Shown: positions 27,211 through 35,724 of the stretch, one piece after another
Layout: every line of letters begins with the position of its first letter
Numbering within the stretch: the stretch's first letter is position 1
From: an uncultured Pseudomonadota bacterium
Lineage (GTDB): Bacteria > Pseudomonadota > Alphaproteobacteria > RF32 > CAG-239
DNA: 64,000 bases
NCBI GenBank assembly: GCA_949286215.1
Contig: CASDYX010000002.1
Span: 1-64,000, forward strand
Direction of reading: 5' to 3'
The notes under the pieces: generated by a model
The model's database searches: none
What the model saw: the letters and a program-made list of their open reading frames with translations, nothing else
Told to the model about the DNA's origin: nothing
Translations under genes and position numbers: made by a program

Positions 27211-28278
27211 TTAACTTACCTTTTCTTCTACCAGACGAACCAACTCGTCAACAATATTTTCACTCTTTACTTTGTAGGCCGGTTTGCCGGCAATAAATAT
27301 CATATTTTCTCCGCCTTTGCCACCGCAAACACCAAAATCAGAATGAGCTGATTCCCCGGGGCCGTTGACCACACAACCCATAACGGCTAAAGTGAGCGGC
27401 TTGGTGATATGCGCCAGTCTTGTTTCTAACTCCTCAACCGTTTTTTGGACATTATATCCGCGGCGGGCACAAGTCGGACAAGAAATTATTCTGACGCCCC
27501 GATGTCGTAAATCAAGCGCTTTTAATATCTCATAACCGGCTTTGACTTCCTCTTCAACATCTGCCGTTAACGATACTCTTAACGTATCGCCAATACCTGC
27601 CATTAACAAACTACCGATACCGATTGCAGACCTAACCGTTCCGGCGCGTAAACCTCCGGCTTCGGTAACGCCTAAATGCAACGGATAATCACAAGCGGCG
27701 GCTAATTTTTTGTAGGCATCAATCATCATCAAGGTGTTGGAGGACTTAACGCTAATTTTAAACTCTCTAAAGTCATTATCTTCCAACATTTTGGCTTGTT
27801 CTAATGCACTTTCAACCATTGCATCTGCGGTTGGCTCACCGTATTTTTCAAGCAAGCGTTTATCAAGAGAGCCTCCGTTTACACCAATGCGAATCGAACA
27901 GCCGTTGGCTTTGGCTGCTTTTACAACCTCTTTTACCCTATCGGCGCCGCCAATATTGCCGGGATTAATACGCAAGCAGGCCGCTCCGTTATCTGCAGCC
28001 AACAATCCTAATCTATAATCAAAATGGATATCTGCTACAACCGGAATATTTACCGCCTTGGTAATCTCTTTCAGAGCTTTGGCGGAATCTTCATCCGGGC
28101 AGGAGCAACGCGTAATATCGCACCCTACCAATTCTTGACGACGAATTTGTTCTATTGTGGCTTTGACATCCGAGGTCAAGGTGTTGGTCATTGACTGAAC
28201 GGTTATCGGGGCATCGCCTCCGACGGCAACCTTTCCAACCATTATTTGGCGCGATTTGCGACGTATGATTTTTTCCAT
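27211..28278 (-). CDS. ispG: 4-hydroxy-3-methylbut-2-en-1-yl diphosphate synthase (flavodoxin)
   Basis: 355 aa, the short proteobacterial form. Hallmarks are [12 protein letters not shown] near the N-terminus, [22 protein letters not shown], and the [4Fe-4S] ligand region [10 protein letters not shown] and [11 protein letters not shown]. Catalyses the penultimate step of the MEP isoprenoid pathway. A ribosome binding site GGAGG lies upstream. The iron-sulfur enzyme fits a low-oxygen lifestyle. Confidence 0.97.
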   Translation of the reverse strand: MEKIIRRKSRQIMVGKVAVGGDAPITVQSMTNTLTSDVKATIEQIRRQELVGCDITRCSCPDEDSAKALKEITKAVNIPVVADIHFDYRLGLLAADNGAACLRINPGNIGGADRVKEVVKAAKANGCSIRIGVNGGSLDKRLLEKYGEPTADAMVESALEQAKMLEDNDFREFKISVKSSNTLMMIDAYKKLAAACDYPLHLGVTEAGGLRAGTVRSAIGIGSLLMAGIGDTLRVSLTADVEEEVKAGYEILKALDLRHRGVRIISCPTCARRGYNVQKTVEELETRLAHITKPLTLAVMGCVVNGPGESAHSDFGVCGGKGGENMIFIAGKPAYKVKSENIVDELVRLVEEKVS

Positions 28279-28329
28279 TTTCTCCTCCTAGTCAGAGCAT
28301 AAAATTTTTTATAGTTTATAAAACAAAAA

Positions 28330-28359
28330 GAAAATAGCAAGCCTAAACCTGCTATTTTC
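28330..28359. terminator. Terminator between the rodZ-like gene and ispG
   Basis: GAAAATAGCA/TGCTATTTTC followed on the minus strand by a T run; it may separate or attenuate transcription into ispG. Confidence 0.75.
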
Positions 28360-28376
28360 TTTAAATATCAAACATT

Positions 28377-29438
28377 CTAATGGTTAGCTGACAAATATTT
28401 ATCTAAAGAAACACCTGTCTTTTTACCTGCGGTGAAAACATCAGGTACAATTTTACCGTCAATTTCAACATCAACCGCATCAAAACGGCCAACTGAGAGA
28501 ATCGTTCCTTCTCCAGCCGGAACTTGGTAGCTATCTCCTGCTTGCAAGACTTTGCTTAACCATAATTTTTTATTATCTTTTACTTCAACCCAAGTTTCTT
28601 TGTTTACTTTAATAGTAACGCGAGAGCCGGCCTTGGTACTAACCTTTTTTTCTTGCTTTACTTCTTTTGCTACTTCTTCGGTTTTTGGTGTTTCAGAAAC
28701 TTGAGTTGTGGTTTGAGCTTCTTCTGCAACCAAATTTTCTTTTACTTCTTGTTTTGCTTCTTCTGCTTTTGGCGCTTCTACAAAGTTTTCTTCGCTAACG
28801 GTTACTTGAGGATTTTCTTCTGCCGGTGTAGTGGTCGTATCTATTACCGGAAGATGTTCACTCGGTTCCTCTGTAGCAATCGTTTCAACCGTAGCAAATT
28901 CTTCAACTTTAAGAGGGAAATTGTCATTTGCTTGAGGAACAGATACCTCAGCAATGATATCCTCACCAGCGCTTGCAGGAACCTCTTCTTCAAATTGAGC
29001 CTTATTATACCCTAGCCATGCTGCATAAAGCAAAACAACGGCTAAAACACTTATGCCTAAATATTTTTTATTCGGCATGGTAGCTTCTGCTTGCGGCTCT
29101 AAGACATAAACATCTTCTTTTTGATTTTTAGCATCAGTTTCTTCTTTGAAGAGCTGAACAATTCGCGCTGAATTGAGTCCCAAAAACTCAGCGTAAGAGC
29201 GAATAAAACCTATTCCATAAGGAGGTTCGGGAATCTCTTCATAATTACTGCTTTCAATCGCCTCCAAAAAAGACTTACGAATGTAGAGCTCTTTTGCAAC
29301 ATCTTCCAATTTGTAGCCTTTTTTGATACGGGCATCATGAAGCATTCCGCCGACTTTTCCCTCAGTTGACATTGTTTCTTCTGCAGGGACTATTCTCTCC
29401 TCTTCGGCTTTGATTTCCTCTTTGGTTCCTTTTTTCAC
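28377..29438 (-). CDS. RodZ-like membrane protein with HTH and DUF4115 domains
   Basis: 353 aa. Residues 28-100 are a helix-turn-helix domain (MLHDARIKKGYKLEDVAKEL), 126-143 a transmembrane segment, then an acidic repeat-rich linker (many TEE, VEAPKAEE and TEEVAKE stretches), and 275-350 a DUF4115 beta domain (VTIKVNKETWVEVKD). RodZ anchors MreB and helps keep rod shape. Location upstream of ispG matches other Alphaproteobacteria. The linker is expected to span the periplasm. Confidence 0.87.
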   Translation of the reverse strand: MKKGTKEEIKAEEERIVPAEETMSTEGKVGGMLHDARIKKGYKLEDVAKELYIRKSFLEAIESSNYEEIPEPPYGIGFIRSYAEFLGLNSARIVQLFKEETDAKNQKEDVYVLEPQAEATMPNKKYLGISVLAVVLLYAAWLGYNKAQFEEEVPASAGEDIIAEVSVPQANDNFPLKVEEFATVETIATEEPSEHLPVIDTTTTPAEENPQVTVSEENFVEAPKAEEAKQEVKENLVAEEAQTTTQVSETPKTEEVAKEVKQEKKVSTKAGSRVTIKVNKETWVEVKDNKKLWLSKVLQAGDSYQVPAGEGTILSVGRFDAVDVEIDGKIVPDVFTAGKKTGVSLDKYLSANH

Positions 29439-29477
29439 GGTTCTATCCTCTTGATATAATTTTTGATTTGCGAATCT

Positions 29478-31757
29478 TTAATAGATTTCTATCCCATGGT
29501 CATAAGCATAAGCCATTAATTGCGGACGTAAAGTCCTTTTTTGAGATTTCAATAGACTTTTTACATAATCCTCAACTTCTGCTACATTTACAGAGCGTAT
29601 CATTGACTTAACTCGACCAAAGGACGCTCCTGAGCTTGATAAGTTTCTAAATCCGAGACCAATAAGTGCCATAGCCTCAATTGGGTTACTTGCCATCTCA
29701 CCACAGACAGAACAATAGACTTTAGCTTGATTAGCTTTGGTGACAATATCTTCCAGCAATTTCAAAAACGGCGAAGATAAAACATCATATCTTTCCGTCA
29801 AGCGAGGATTGCCCCTATCGCAGGCAAAAGTAAACTGAGCCAAGTCATTGGTTCCGATAGAAACAAAATCTGCTTGTTTTAGGACATCTTCCAACTGAAA
29901 AACAATTGAGGGAACTTCAATCATCAATCCGACATTGACTTTTGAGGGAATGGGCGAGCCTTTCTTTTTCTCTTTTTCCAACTCAATCATTAAGGTTTCT
30001 TTGGCTTCTTCAAACTCTGAAACATCTGATATCATCGGGAACATAACATTAAGCTCTCTTCTTGCGGCTGCACGCAGAAAAGCTCGCATTTGTTTGCGCA
30101 AAATCGCTCGTCTGTCCAAGGTAATGCGAATCGAACGCCAGCCTATGGCCGGATTTTCTTCCCCCATAGCACTCCAATATGGCAACAATTTATCAGAGCC
30201 GACATCCAAGCTTCTAAAAATTACCTTTTTACCGTCTGCCCTATCCATCAGTTCTTTATAGTACCCAATTTGGCGTTCTACATCAGGCATAACATCTGAT
30301 GCCATAAACGGAATTTCCGTTCGATACAACCCGACGCCGTCACAATTGGTGGCTTCAATATAATCTAAATCGAATGCCAGACCTATGTTGACATAGTGTC
30401 CTATCCGAACACCGTCCAAGGTCTTGGAGGGGAGTTTTTTAAGTTCGGCTAATCTCGCTTGCAGTTTTTCTTTTTCTGCTATTTTGTTTTTGAACTTTTC
30501 TTGAATGACGAGCGAGGGATTAATATAAATATAGCCCTCATTTCCGTCAACGGCCAAAGAATCGCCGGTTTTTATGTCATTAAACAGACCTTTGATTTTG
30601 GCTACGACCGGAATATTTAAGGCCTTAGCAACAATTGCCACATGCATGGTTGGCGTACCATCTTCTATCACAAGTCCACGGATTTTGGTATAGTCATAGT
30701 CCATTAAGTCCGCCGGTCCCATGGTTTGAGCCACAACGATGATATTGCTGCTATTCATTACCTCTGCCGCAACGCCAAAATCACCACTCAAATAAGTTTG
30801 CAGGCGGTCTGCGACATCTCGCAAGTCATGAAGTCGCTCTTTTAAGTATTGGTCAGAAGTGGCTGACAAGCGGTTCCACATATCCTCATAGGCACGTTCA
30901 ACCGCGGCTTCCGCCGTTAGGCCAGAATTTACATTATCGGCAATTTTTTTGTACCAGCCCTTGTCTTTGGCAAACATCTTATAAGCATCTAAAATATCAG
31001 CGTGCTCGCCAATACCGATTTTGGTGGAATTGAGTTTTTCATCCAAATCCTGATTCATTTGCTTATGAGCGGTCTCTAAGCGTTTGAGTTCTTTTTCTTT
31101 GTCTTCGGCAAAAATCTTACTGACAGCTTGGCGGCGACGATGAATAATGGCTTGTCCCAGACCATAGCCCTTACTTAGGCTTATGCCTTTAATCTTGTCT
31201 TTTAATGTTAAGCCTCGCTCTTTAATTAGCTCTTTTTTATAGGCTGTCATTTCATCTGAGGCTACAACTTCTGCCAGAACCATTGCGATGGTTTCAAGAA
31301 TTTCTATCTCTGTTCGGGAATATTCGTGAACATCTTTCTTTTGAACTACCAAAACACCGATTGAGCGGTTCCAGCGAATTAACGGAACGCCCAAAAATGC
31401 GTGATATGCTTCTTCTCCTAACACTGCCTTGTAAGAGAATTTGGGATGTTTGACGGCATCGGACGTGGCTAGTGAGCGAGCGGTTTTTCCAACCTCACCA
31501 ATCAAACCGTCGCCATTGCGAATGGTCAGGCGGTGTTCGGCACTGGAATTGAGCCCGTAAGAAGCAAAAAGCTCCAGATAATTATCATCTACCGCAATAT
31601 AGATTGAAGCGGCATCTGAGCCCGTTTGCTCTGCAATAATACGGATTATCTTGGATAGTTTATCCGAAACACTGTCTTGGCTTTCGGTAACAACTCGCAG
31701 ATATTTTAGGATATCCATAGCCTGATTTATTGCCGGTGATTGCATTTGTCTTCCCAT
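29478..31757 (-). CDS. ptsP: Nitrogen-PTS phosphoenolpyruvate phosphotransferase (EI-Ntr)
   Basis: 759 aa. A GAF domain (about 18-168) is followed by the PEP-utiliser N domain, the mobile phosphohistidine domain with GTPTMHVAIVAK (His372), and the C-terminal barrel (VGLYRTEIPFM, VSIGTNDLAQFTFACDR, YCSVCGEMA). It passes phosphate from PEP to NPr in the regulatory nitrogen PTS, linking nitrogen status to regulation. It stands alone 39 bp upstream of the rodZ-like gene. The His motif is GTPTMH rather than the common GGxxSH, a conservative variation. Confidence 0.95.
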   Translation of the reverse strand: MGRQMQSPAINQAMDILKYLRVVTESQDSVSDKLSKIIRIIAEQTGSDAASIYIAVDDNYLELFASYGLNSSAEHRLTIRNGDGLIGEVGKTARSLATSDAVKHPKFSYKAVLGEEAYHAFLGVPLIRWNRSIGVLVVQKKDVHEYSRTEIEILETIAMVLAEVVASDEMTAYKKELIKERGLTLKDKIKGISLSKGYGLGQAIIHRRRQAVSKIFAEDKEKELKRLETAHKQMNQDLDEKLNSTKIGIGEHADILDAYKMFAKDKGWYKKIADNVNSGLTAEAAVERAYEDMWNRLSATSDQYLKERLHDLRDVADRLQTYLSGDFGVAAEVMNSSNIIVVAQTMGPADLMDYDYTKIRGLVIEDGTPTMHVAIVAKALNIPVVAKIKGLFNDIKTGDSLAVDGNEGYIYINPSLVIQEKFKNKIAEKEKLQARLAELKKLPSKTLDGVRIGHYVNIGLAFDLDYIEATNCDGVGLYRTEIPFMASDVMPDVERQIGYYKELMDRADGKKVIFRSLDVGSDKLLPYWSAMGEENPAIGWRSIRITLDRRAILRKQMRAFLRAAARRELNVMFPMISDVSEFEEAKETLMIELEKEKKKGSPIPSKVNVGLMIEVPSIVFQLEDVLKQADFVSIGTNDLAQFTFACDRGNPRLTERYDVLSSPFLKLLEDIVTKANQAKVYCSVCGEMASNPIEAMALIGLGFRNLSSSGASFGRVKSMIRSVNVAEVEDYVKSLLKSQKRTLRPQLMAYAYDHGIEIY

Positions 31758-31849
31758 TGCGCATAAAATTTCAACTTGATTTTTTTATATAATATCTATA
31801 TTTTTTCATCAAGAATAATCTTATTCTTTTTGTTAAATCGAGAAAATTT

Positions 31850-32212
31850 ATGACTAATACTTATAAAAAAGGCGACTTCGACACCAGACCTTGGGGAAAG
31901 TGGGAAGTCTTAGATGCAGACTCCGGCTATTGCGTCAAAAAAATTACCGTTAATCCTAATTGTATGCTCTCTCTTCAATCTCATAATTTCAGAGCCGAAC
32001 ATTGGATTATTGTCAGCGGACAAGCCGTTGTAACTTTGGGTGAAGATAAACTCATCAAAAAGCAAAATGATGCAATTTATATCCCTGAAAAAACAAAGCA
32101 CAGAATCCAAAACGATACTTCTGTAATAATGGAATTTATTGAAGTGCAGACCGGCGAAAACTTAGATGAAAATGACATCATTCGCTATGAGGATTCATAC
32201 GGACGCGTTTAA
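31850..32212 (+). CDS. Phosphomannose-isomerase-type cupin protein
   Basis: 120 aa, a single cupin barrel. RPWGKWEVLD opens it, and LSLQSHNFRAEHWIIVSGQA carries the metal-binding His/Glu set (one His is replaced by Asn compared with the HxHxxxxE form) and closing DAIYIPEKTKHRIQN adds the last His. This matches the C-terminal domain of bifunctional mannose-1-phosphate guanylyltransferase/mannose-6-phosphate isomerase, without the guanylyltransferase half. Probably interconverts a sugar phosphate; not certain. Divergent from ptsP. Confidence 0.85.
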   Translation: MTNTYKKGDFDTRPWGKWEVLDADSGYCVKKITVNPNCMLSLQSHNFRAEHWIIVSGQAVVTLGEDKLIKKQNDAIYIPEKTKHRIQNDTSVIMEFIEVQTGENLDENDIIRYEDSYGRV

Positions 32213-32214
32213 TA

Positions 32215-32247
32215 AAAAAACTCCGGTTAACTACCGGAGTTTTTTTG
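32215..32247. terminator. Bidirectional terminator between convergent genes
   Basis: CTCCGGT/ACCGGAG with A and T runs on the two flanks. Confidence 0.9.
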
Positions 32248-32248
32248 A

Positions 32249-32794
32249 TTAAGGGCGACGCTCCCATAATTCATTAAAGAGCGGACTACCTGATTTATTC
32301 ATCCACTCAAACAAAACCATTTCTCGCGTGACAACATCAACACCATTGTGAAGAAGACGCTGAACACCCATTATGCTTTGGGTGCCGTTACGCGAAGAAC
32401 AACTGTCTCCTACAACATATACCTGAAAACCATTTTCGGCAAAATCCAGAGCCGTTTGCAAAACGCATAGATGTGTCTCAAGTCCGGCAATAATCAATTG
32501 CTTTTTGCCTGAAGAGGTAATGGCTTCGCGAATGGCATCATTTTTGTAGCAAGATAAGGTATCTTTTTCAAAATAACGTGCATTTTCGCCCAAAACATTA
32601 CGCAAGTCTATCATAGTCGGACCAAAAACTTTTCTATCCTGTTCGGCTATCAAATATGGAATGTTTAATTTTTCGGCAACATTGAGCAAAGAGGCACAAC
32701 CGTTGATGACCTCTCGCGGGCTCTCTTGCGCCGGTGCTAAATTTTCCTGAACGTCAATAATCAGCAAAATAGAATCGTCTTTATTCATTAACAT
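32249..32794 (-). CDS. Isochorismatase-fold cysteine hydrolase
   Basis: 181 aa. The catalytic triad of the family is visible: Asp14 (LLIIDVQEN), Lys77 (FEKDTLSC) and Cys110 (GLETHLCVLQTAL). Members hydrolyse amides such as nicotinamide or isochorismate-type ethers; substrate is unclear. An in-frame ATG two codons downstream is an alternative start and no strong ribosome binding site distinguishes them. Ends at the terminator shared with the cupin gene. Confidence 0.87.
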   Translation of the reverse strand: MLMNKDDSILLIIDVQENLAPAQESPREVINGCASLLNVAEKLNIPYLIAEQDRKVFGPTMIDLRNVLGENARYFEKDTLSCYKNDAIREAITSSGKKQLIIAGLETHLCVLQTALDFAENGFQVYVVGDSCSSRNGTQSIMGVQRLLHNGVDVVTREMVLFEWMNKSGSPLFNELWERRP

Positions 32795-32889
32795 CGGTCA
32801 GTCTTTCATATTAGGGTTGACTATCTCTATAAAATACATAATACTTCAATAAATTAAATTTAACCACAAAAAAATTAAGAAGAAGTATC

Positions 32890-33687
32890 ATGAATTTTGC
32901 AGATTTGGGTCTTTCGGATAAGACTATTAAGGCTATTGATGAATTTGGAATTAAAGAACCGACTACTGTTCAAAGCGATGTGATTCCCTCTATTTTGCAA
33001 GGGAAAGATGTGTTTACCATTGCTCCGTCTGGTTGTGGAAAAACAACGTCTTACGTGTTTCCTCTTCTAGATATTATTTCCCAAAATAGCAATGAGCAAA
33101 AATATATCTTAATTATTACGCCGGACTCAGAGCAATCGGTTGTGGTTTCGGACAGAATGGCAATTTTTAACAAATATCACGAAATTAATGAGACGACCCT
33201 TAAGGGAAAAGGCGAAGATATTAACAAAGAAGCTAATGTGATTATCGGCTCACCTGATTTGCTTTTGGAGTTGGCTGATGATGATAAACTTGATTTGGGA
33301 AAAACAAATATCTTAGTGGTTGATGACATTAACCTCATTAAGAAGAAAAAACAGCTGGCTAACCTTGAAAAAATTTTGGAAATTTTACCCGCAGACAAAC
33401 AAAATATTGTTTACACCAATCGTCGCTCTAAAGAAACTCAAGGTATTTTAGATAAAATCTTAAAAGCGCCTGAAGAAATTAAAATTGATAAAGCTAAAGA
33501 AGCTGAAGCTGAAATCAGCGCAAAGTCCAGCGAAAATCAAGCTCCTAAGGCTAAAGCCGTAAAAACATCCTCCCGCCAACCGGTGAAAGATAAAGAAGCT
33601 TTGGATTTAATCAAAAAATACAACAGCTTTAACGGTAAAACGCCTGAATTCTTAACCTATAAAGGAATTATCGTTAATATCGATTAA
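32890..33687 (+). CDS. Degenerate single-domain DEAD-box helicase-like protein
   Basis: 265 aa. The Q motif (IKEPTTVQSDVIPSILQGKD, Gln28) and Walker A (APSGCGKT, 45-52) are intact, but motif II reads VDDIN (144-148) instead of DEAD, motif III SAT is lost, and the second RecA domain is replaced by an acidic/lysine-rich tail. Motifs IV-VI are absent, so RNA unwinding is not expected; ATP or RNA binding may remain. It is followed directly by a terminator, and no helicase C domain lies downstream in any frame, so this is not a recent truncation by frameshift. Confidence 0.78.
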   Translation: MNFADLGLSDKTIKAIDEFGIKEPTTVQSDVIPSILQGKDVFTIAPSGCGKTTSYVFPLLDIISQNSNEQKYILIITPDSEQSVVVSDRMAIFNKYHEINETTLKGKGEDINKEANVIIGSPDLLLELADDDKLDLGKTNILVVDDINLIKKKKQLANLEKILEILPADKQNIVYTNRRSKETQGILDKILKAPEEIKIDKAKEAEAEISAKSSENQAPKAKAVKTSSRQPVKDKEALDLIKKYNSFNGKTPEFLTYKGIIVNID

Positions 33688-33691
33688 AAAT

Positions 33692-33718
33692 AAAACCTCC
33701 GAAAATCGGAGGTTTTTC
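33692..33718. terminator. Bidirectional terminator between convergent genes
   Basis: AAACCTCCGA-AAA-TCGGAGGTTT plus T run; also faces the small lipoprotein gene from the other side. Confidence 0.9.
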
Positions 33719-33726
33719 TTTACCTG

Positions 33727-33888
33727 TTACCAAGGAATGTTCGTATCGGGAATACATTTGCGGGAATCTTGAGCGCAGGTTTCGGTGCGGTTGAGGTCAT
33801 GCAAACGATGACGTTCAGGCGTGAATTCTCCTGCTTTTACACACCCCATAAGGAGTAATATTCCGCATATTATTATCGTTTTTTTCAT
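33727..33888 (-). CDS. Small lipoprotein, unknown function
   Basis: 53 aa from the ATG at 33888, with a near-consensus AGGAGG 5 nt upstream. The signal peptide ends at LMGC, so the mature protein is a roughly 38-residue lipoprotein with two further cysteines (ETCAQD, RKCIPD) that may pair. It follows the membrane gene at 33897-34265 by 8 bp, forming an operon. Family unknown. Confidence 0.75.
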   Translation of the reverse strand: MKKTIIICGILLLMGCVKAGEFTPERHRLHDLNRTETCAQDSRKCIPDTNIPW

Positions 33889-33896
33889 ATTCCCTC

Positions 33897-34265
33897 CTAA
33901 AATACTGATTTGATACAAATATAAACGATTAACAGCATTATGGTCTTGGCTATGCGGCTCAACCATGGACTGCGTTCATAGGCATTTGCACTGCGCCAAA
34001 CGGCTAATATCATGGATACGTTATATGCCAGCAAAATAAACAAACTTGTCAGATAGCAAACCGTATAAACCAAAATGGTTCTATCCATAGAAATCGGATT
34101 AAAATATGTGGTATAATACGCATAAATGCTAATTCCGGCTAAACGTGGCGCTAACAAAGCTCCAAAAATTTTTACAATCAGCAATCCGGCTAAAGTGCCG
34201 AAGACACCAAATTTCCAAAATGTTTCTTTTAGGCCAAATTCTCCGGCTATCAATTTTTTATACAT
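33897..34265 (-). CDS. Small polytopic membrane protein
   Basis: 122 aa with three hydrophobic segments (about 20-45, 63-88 and 104-120) and a conserved-looking MILAVWRSANAYERSPWLSRI block between the last two. I recall similar hypothetical membrane proteins in Proteobacteria but no function. The start codon follows a strong hairpin (34269-34313) that includes the only candidate Shine-Dalgarno sequence. Confidence 0.72.
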   Translation of the reverse strand: MYKKLIAGEFGLKETFWKFGVFGTLAGLLIVKIFGALLAPRLAGISIYAYYTTYFNPISMDRTILVYTVCYLTSLFILLAYNVSMILAVWRSANAYERSPWLSRIAKTIMLLIVYICIKSVF

Positions 34266-34268
34266 TTA

Positions 34269-34313
34269 ATGCCCCACTATTTGTTAACTTAATTGGTGTT
34301 TATAGTGGGGCAT
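34269..34313. promoter_or_regulatory. Long hairpin covering the likely ribosome binding site of the membrane gene
   Basis: A perfect 12-bp inverted repeat ATGCCCCACTAT/ATAGTGGGGCAT encloses 21 bp. On the plus strand it has a T run like a terminator; on the minus strand the GGGG next to the start of the gene at 33897-34265 lies within one arm. It could also end sdaA transcription. Confidence 0.6.
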
Positions 34314-34338
34314 TTTTTAGTTTCTGGCAAGTGCTTTT

Positions 34339-35721
34339 TTAGCAGTTGGTAACATTAACCGCTAAACCGCCGAGAGAGGTTTCTTTATACTTATTATGCA
34401 TATCTTTTCCGGTATCAAACATAGTCTTTATCACACTATCCAGCGGAACGATATGTTGTCCCGTGCCTCGAAGTGCCAAGCGTGCAGAGTTGACAGCCTT
34501 GATGGCGCCCATGGCATTTCGTTCAATGCAAGGAACTTGAACTAATCCGTTCAACGGGTCACAGGTTAGACCAAGATTGTGCTCCATGGCAATTTCAGCA
34601 GCATTTTCTATTTGTCGGTTGGTGCCGCCCATGGCCGCAACCAAGCCCGATGCCGCCATAGAACAAGCCACACCAACTTCTCCTTGACAGCCGACCTCGG
34701 CTCCCGAAATTGAAGCATTGGTTCGATACAAACTGCAAATTGCCGAAGCTGTCAGCAAAAATATTTTAATTCCTTCGTTAATCTCGTAAGGAGATTTAAC
34801 GTAAGCAAATTTTTCGTAGTAACGCATAACCGCCGGTATAATTCCTGCTGACCCCATGGTTGGTGCCGTCACGATTTGTCCGCCGGAGGCATTTTCTTCG
34901 GCAACGGCAAAACCCCACAGATTTATCCAATCTATCATCTCTAACGGGTCATAATCATTATTGAGGAATTTTTCTTCCAAACGTTTGTATAGTTTTGGGG
35001 CGCGGCGTTCAAGATTTAGTCCGCCCGGAAGTTCGCCTTTAGCTTTAATTCCCCTTTCCACTGAATTTTGCATAACGCGGTTGATTTTGGTAATCTCGGC
35101 ATCAACTTCCGTTGGGGAACGCAAAGAACATTCATTTTTCCAGACAACGTCTGCAATGCTCAGCTGTTCTTTCTCGCAAATAGCCATAAGTTCTTTACAG
35201 CTTTCAAAGTCATAAGGAACTTTATAGGGTTCTCTTTCGCTCCTTGTGGCCATTTCGTCTTGGCGTGCAACCGTGCCACCGCCTACCGAAAAATAAACTT
35301 CATTAAGCAAAACATTGCCGGACTCATCATATGCCTTAAATCGCATTCCATTTGAATGTTCGGGCAAAAAAATGTCTTTGGCAAATTCAACATTTTTATC
35401 CAAATCAAACGGGATGGCTCGTTCTTGTCCAAGGTGCAAAATTTTGTCTTGTTGCACGGCGTTAACATAGGGAATTTCAGGATTGATTTCTTCAGCTTCA
35501 AGCCCCATTAAACCATAGACAATCGCTTTGACGGTTCCGTGTCCAAAACCGGTCAGAGCCAGAGAGCCATACAAAGTAACATCTACTTTAGCAACTTTTT
35601 CAAACAGGTTTTGAGCGCGCAAATTATTAAGCCAGCGTTTGGCGGCTCTCATCGGGCCGACCGTATGCGAACTCGATGGACCAACGCCTATCGAGAAAAT
35701 TTCAAAAAAGCTGTAATACAT
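34339..35721 (-). CDS. sdaA: L-serine ammonia-lyase, iron-sulfur type
   Basis: 460 aa, the single-chain form. The N-terminal beta domain starts FFEIFSIGVGPSSSHTVGPM; the alpha domain has SGAEVGCQGEVGVACSMAAS and LTCDPLNGLVQVPCIERNA with the cysteines that bind the oxygen-labile [4Fe-4S] cluster. It converts L-serine to pyruvate and ammonia. Stop lies 4 bp from the start region of nothing downstream; upstream the M49-like gene ends 3 bp before this start, so the two share a transcript. Confidence 0.96.
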   Translation of the reverse strand: MYYSFFEIFSIGVGPSSSHTVGPMRAAKRWLNNLRAQNLFEKVAKVDVTLYGSLALTGFGHGTVKAIVYGLMGLEAEEINPEIPYVNAVQQDKILHLGQERAIPFDLDKNVEFAKDIFLPEHSNGMRFKAYDESGNVLLNEVYFSVGGGTVARQDEMATRSEREPYKVPYDFESCKELMAICEKEQLSIADVVWKNECSLRSPTEVDAEITKINRVMQNSVERGIKAKGELPGGLNLERRAPKLYKRLEEKFLNNDYDPLEMIDWINLWGFAVAEENASGGQIVTAPTMGSAGIIPAVMRYYEKFAYVKSPYEINEGIKIFLLTASAICSLYRTNASISGAEVGCQGEVGVACSMAASGLVAAMGGTNRQIENAAEIAMEHNLGLTCDPLNGLVQVPCIERNAMGAIKAVNSARLALRGTGQHIVPLDSVIKTMFDTGKDMHNKYKETSLGGLAVNVTNC

Positions 35722-35724
35722 CGC

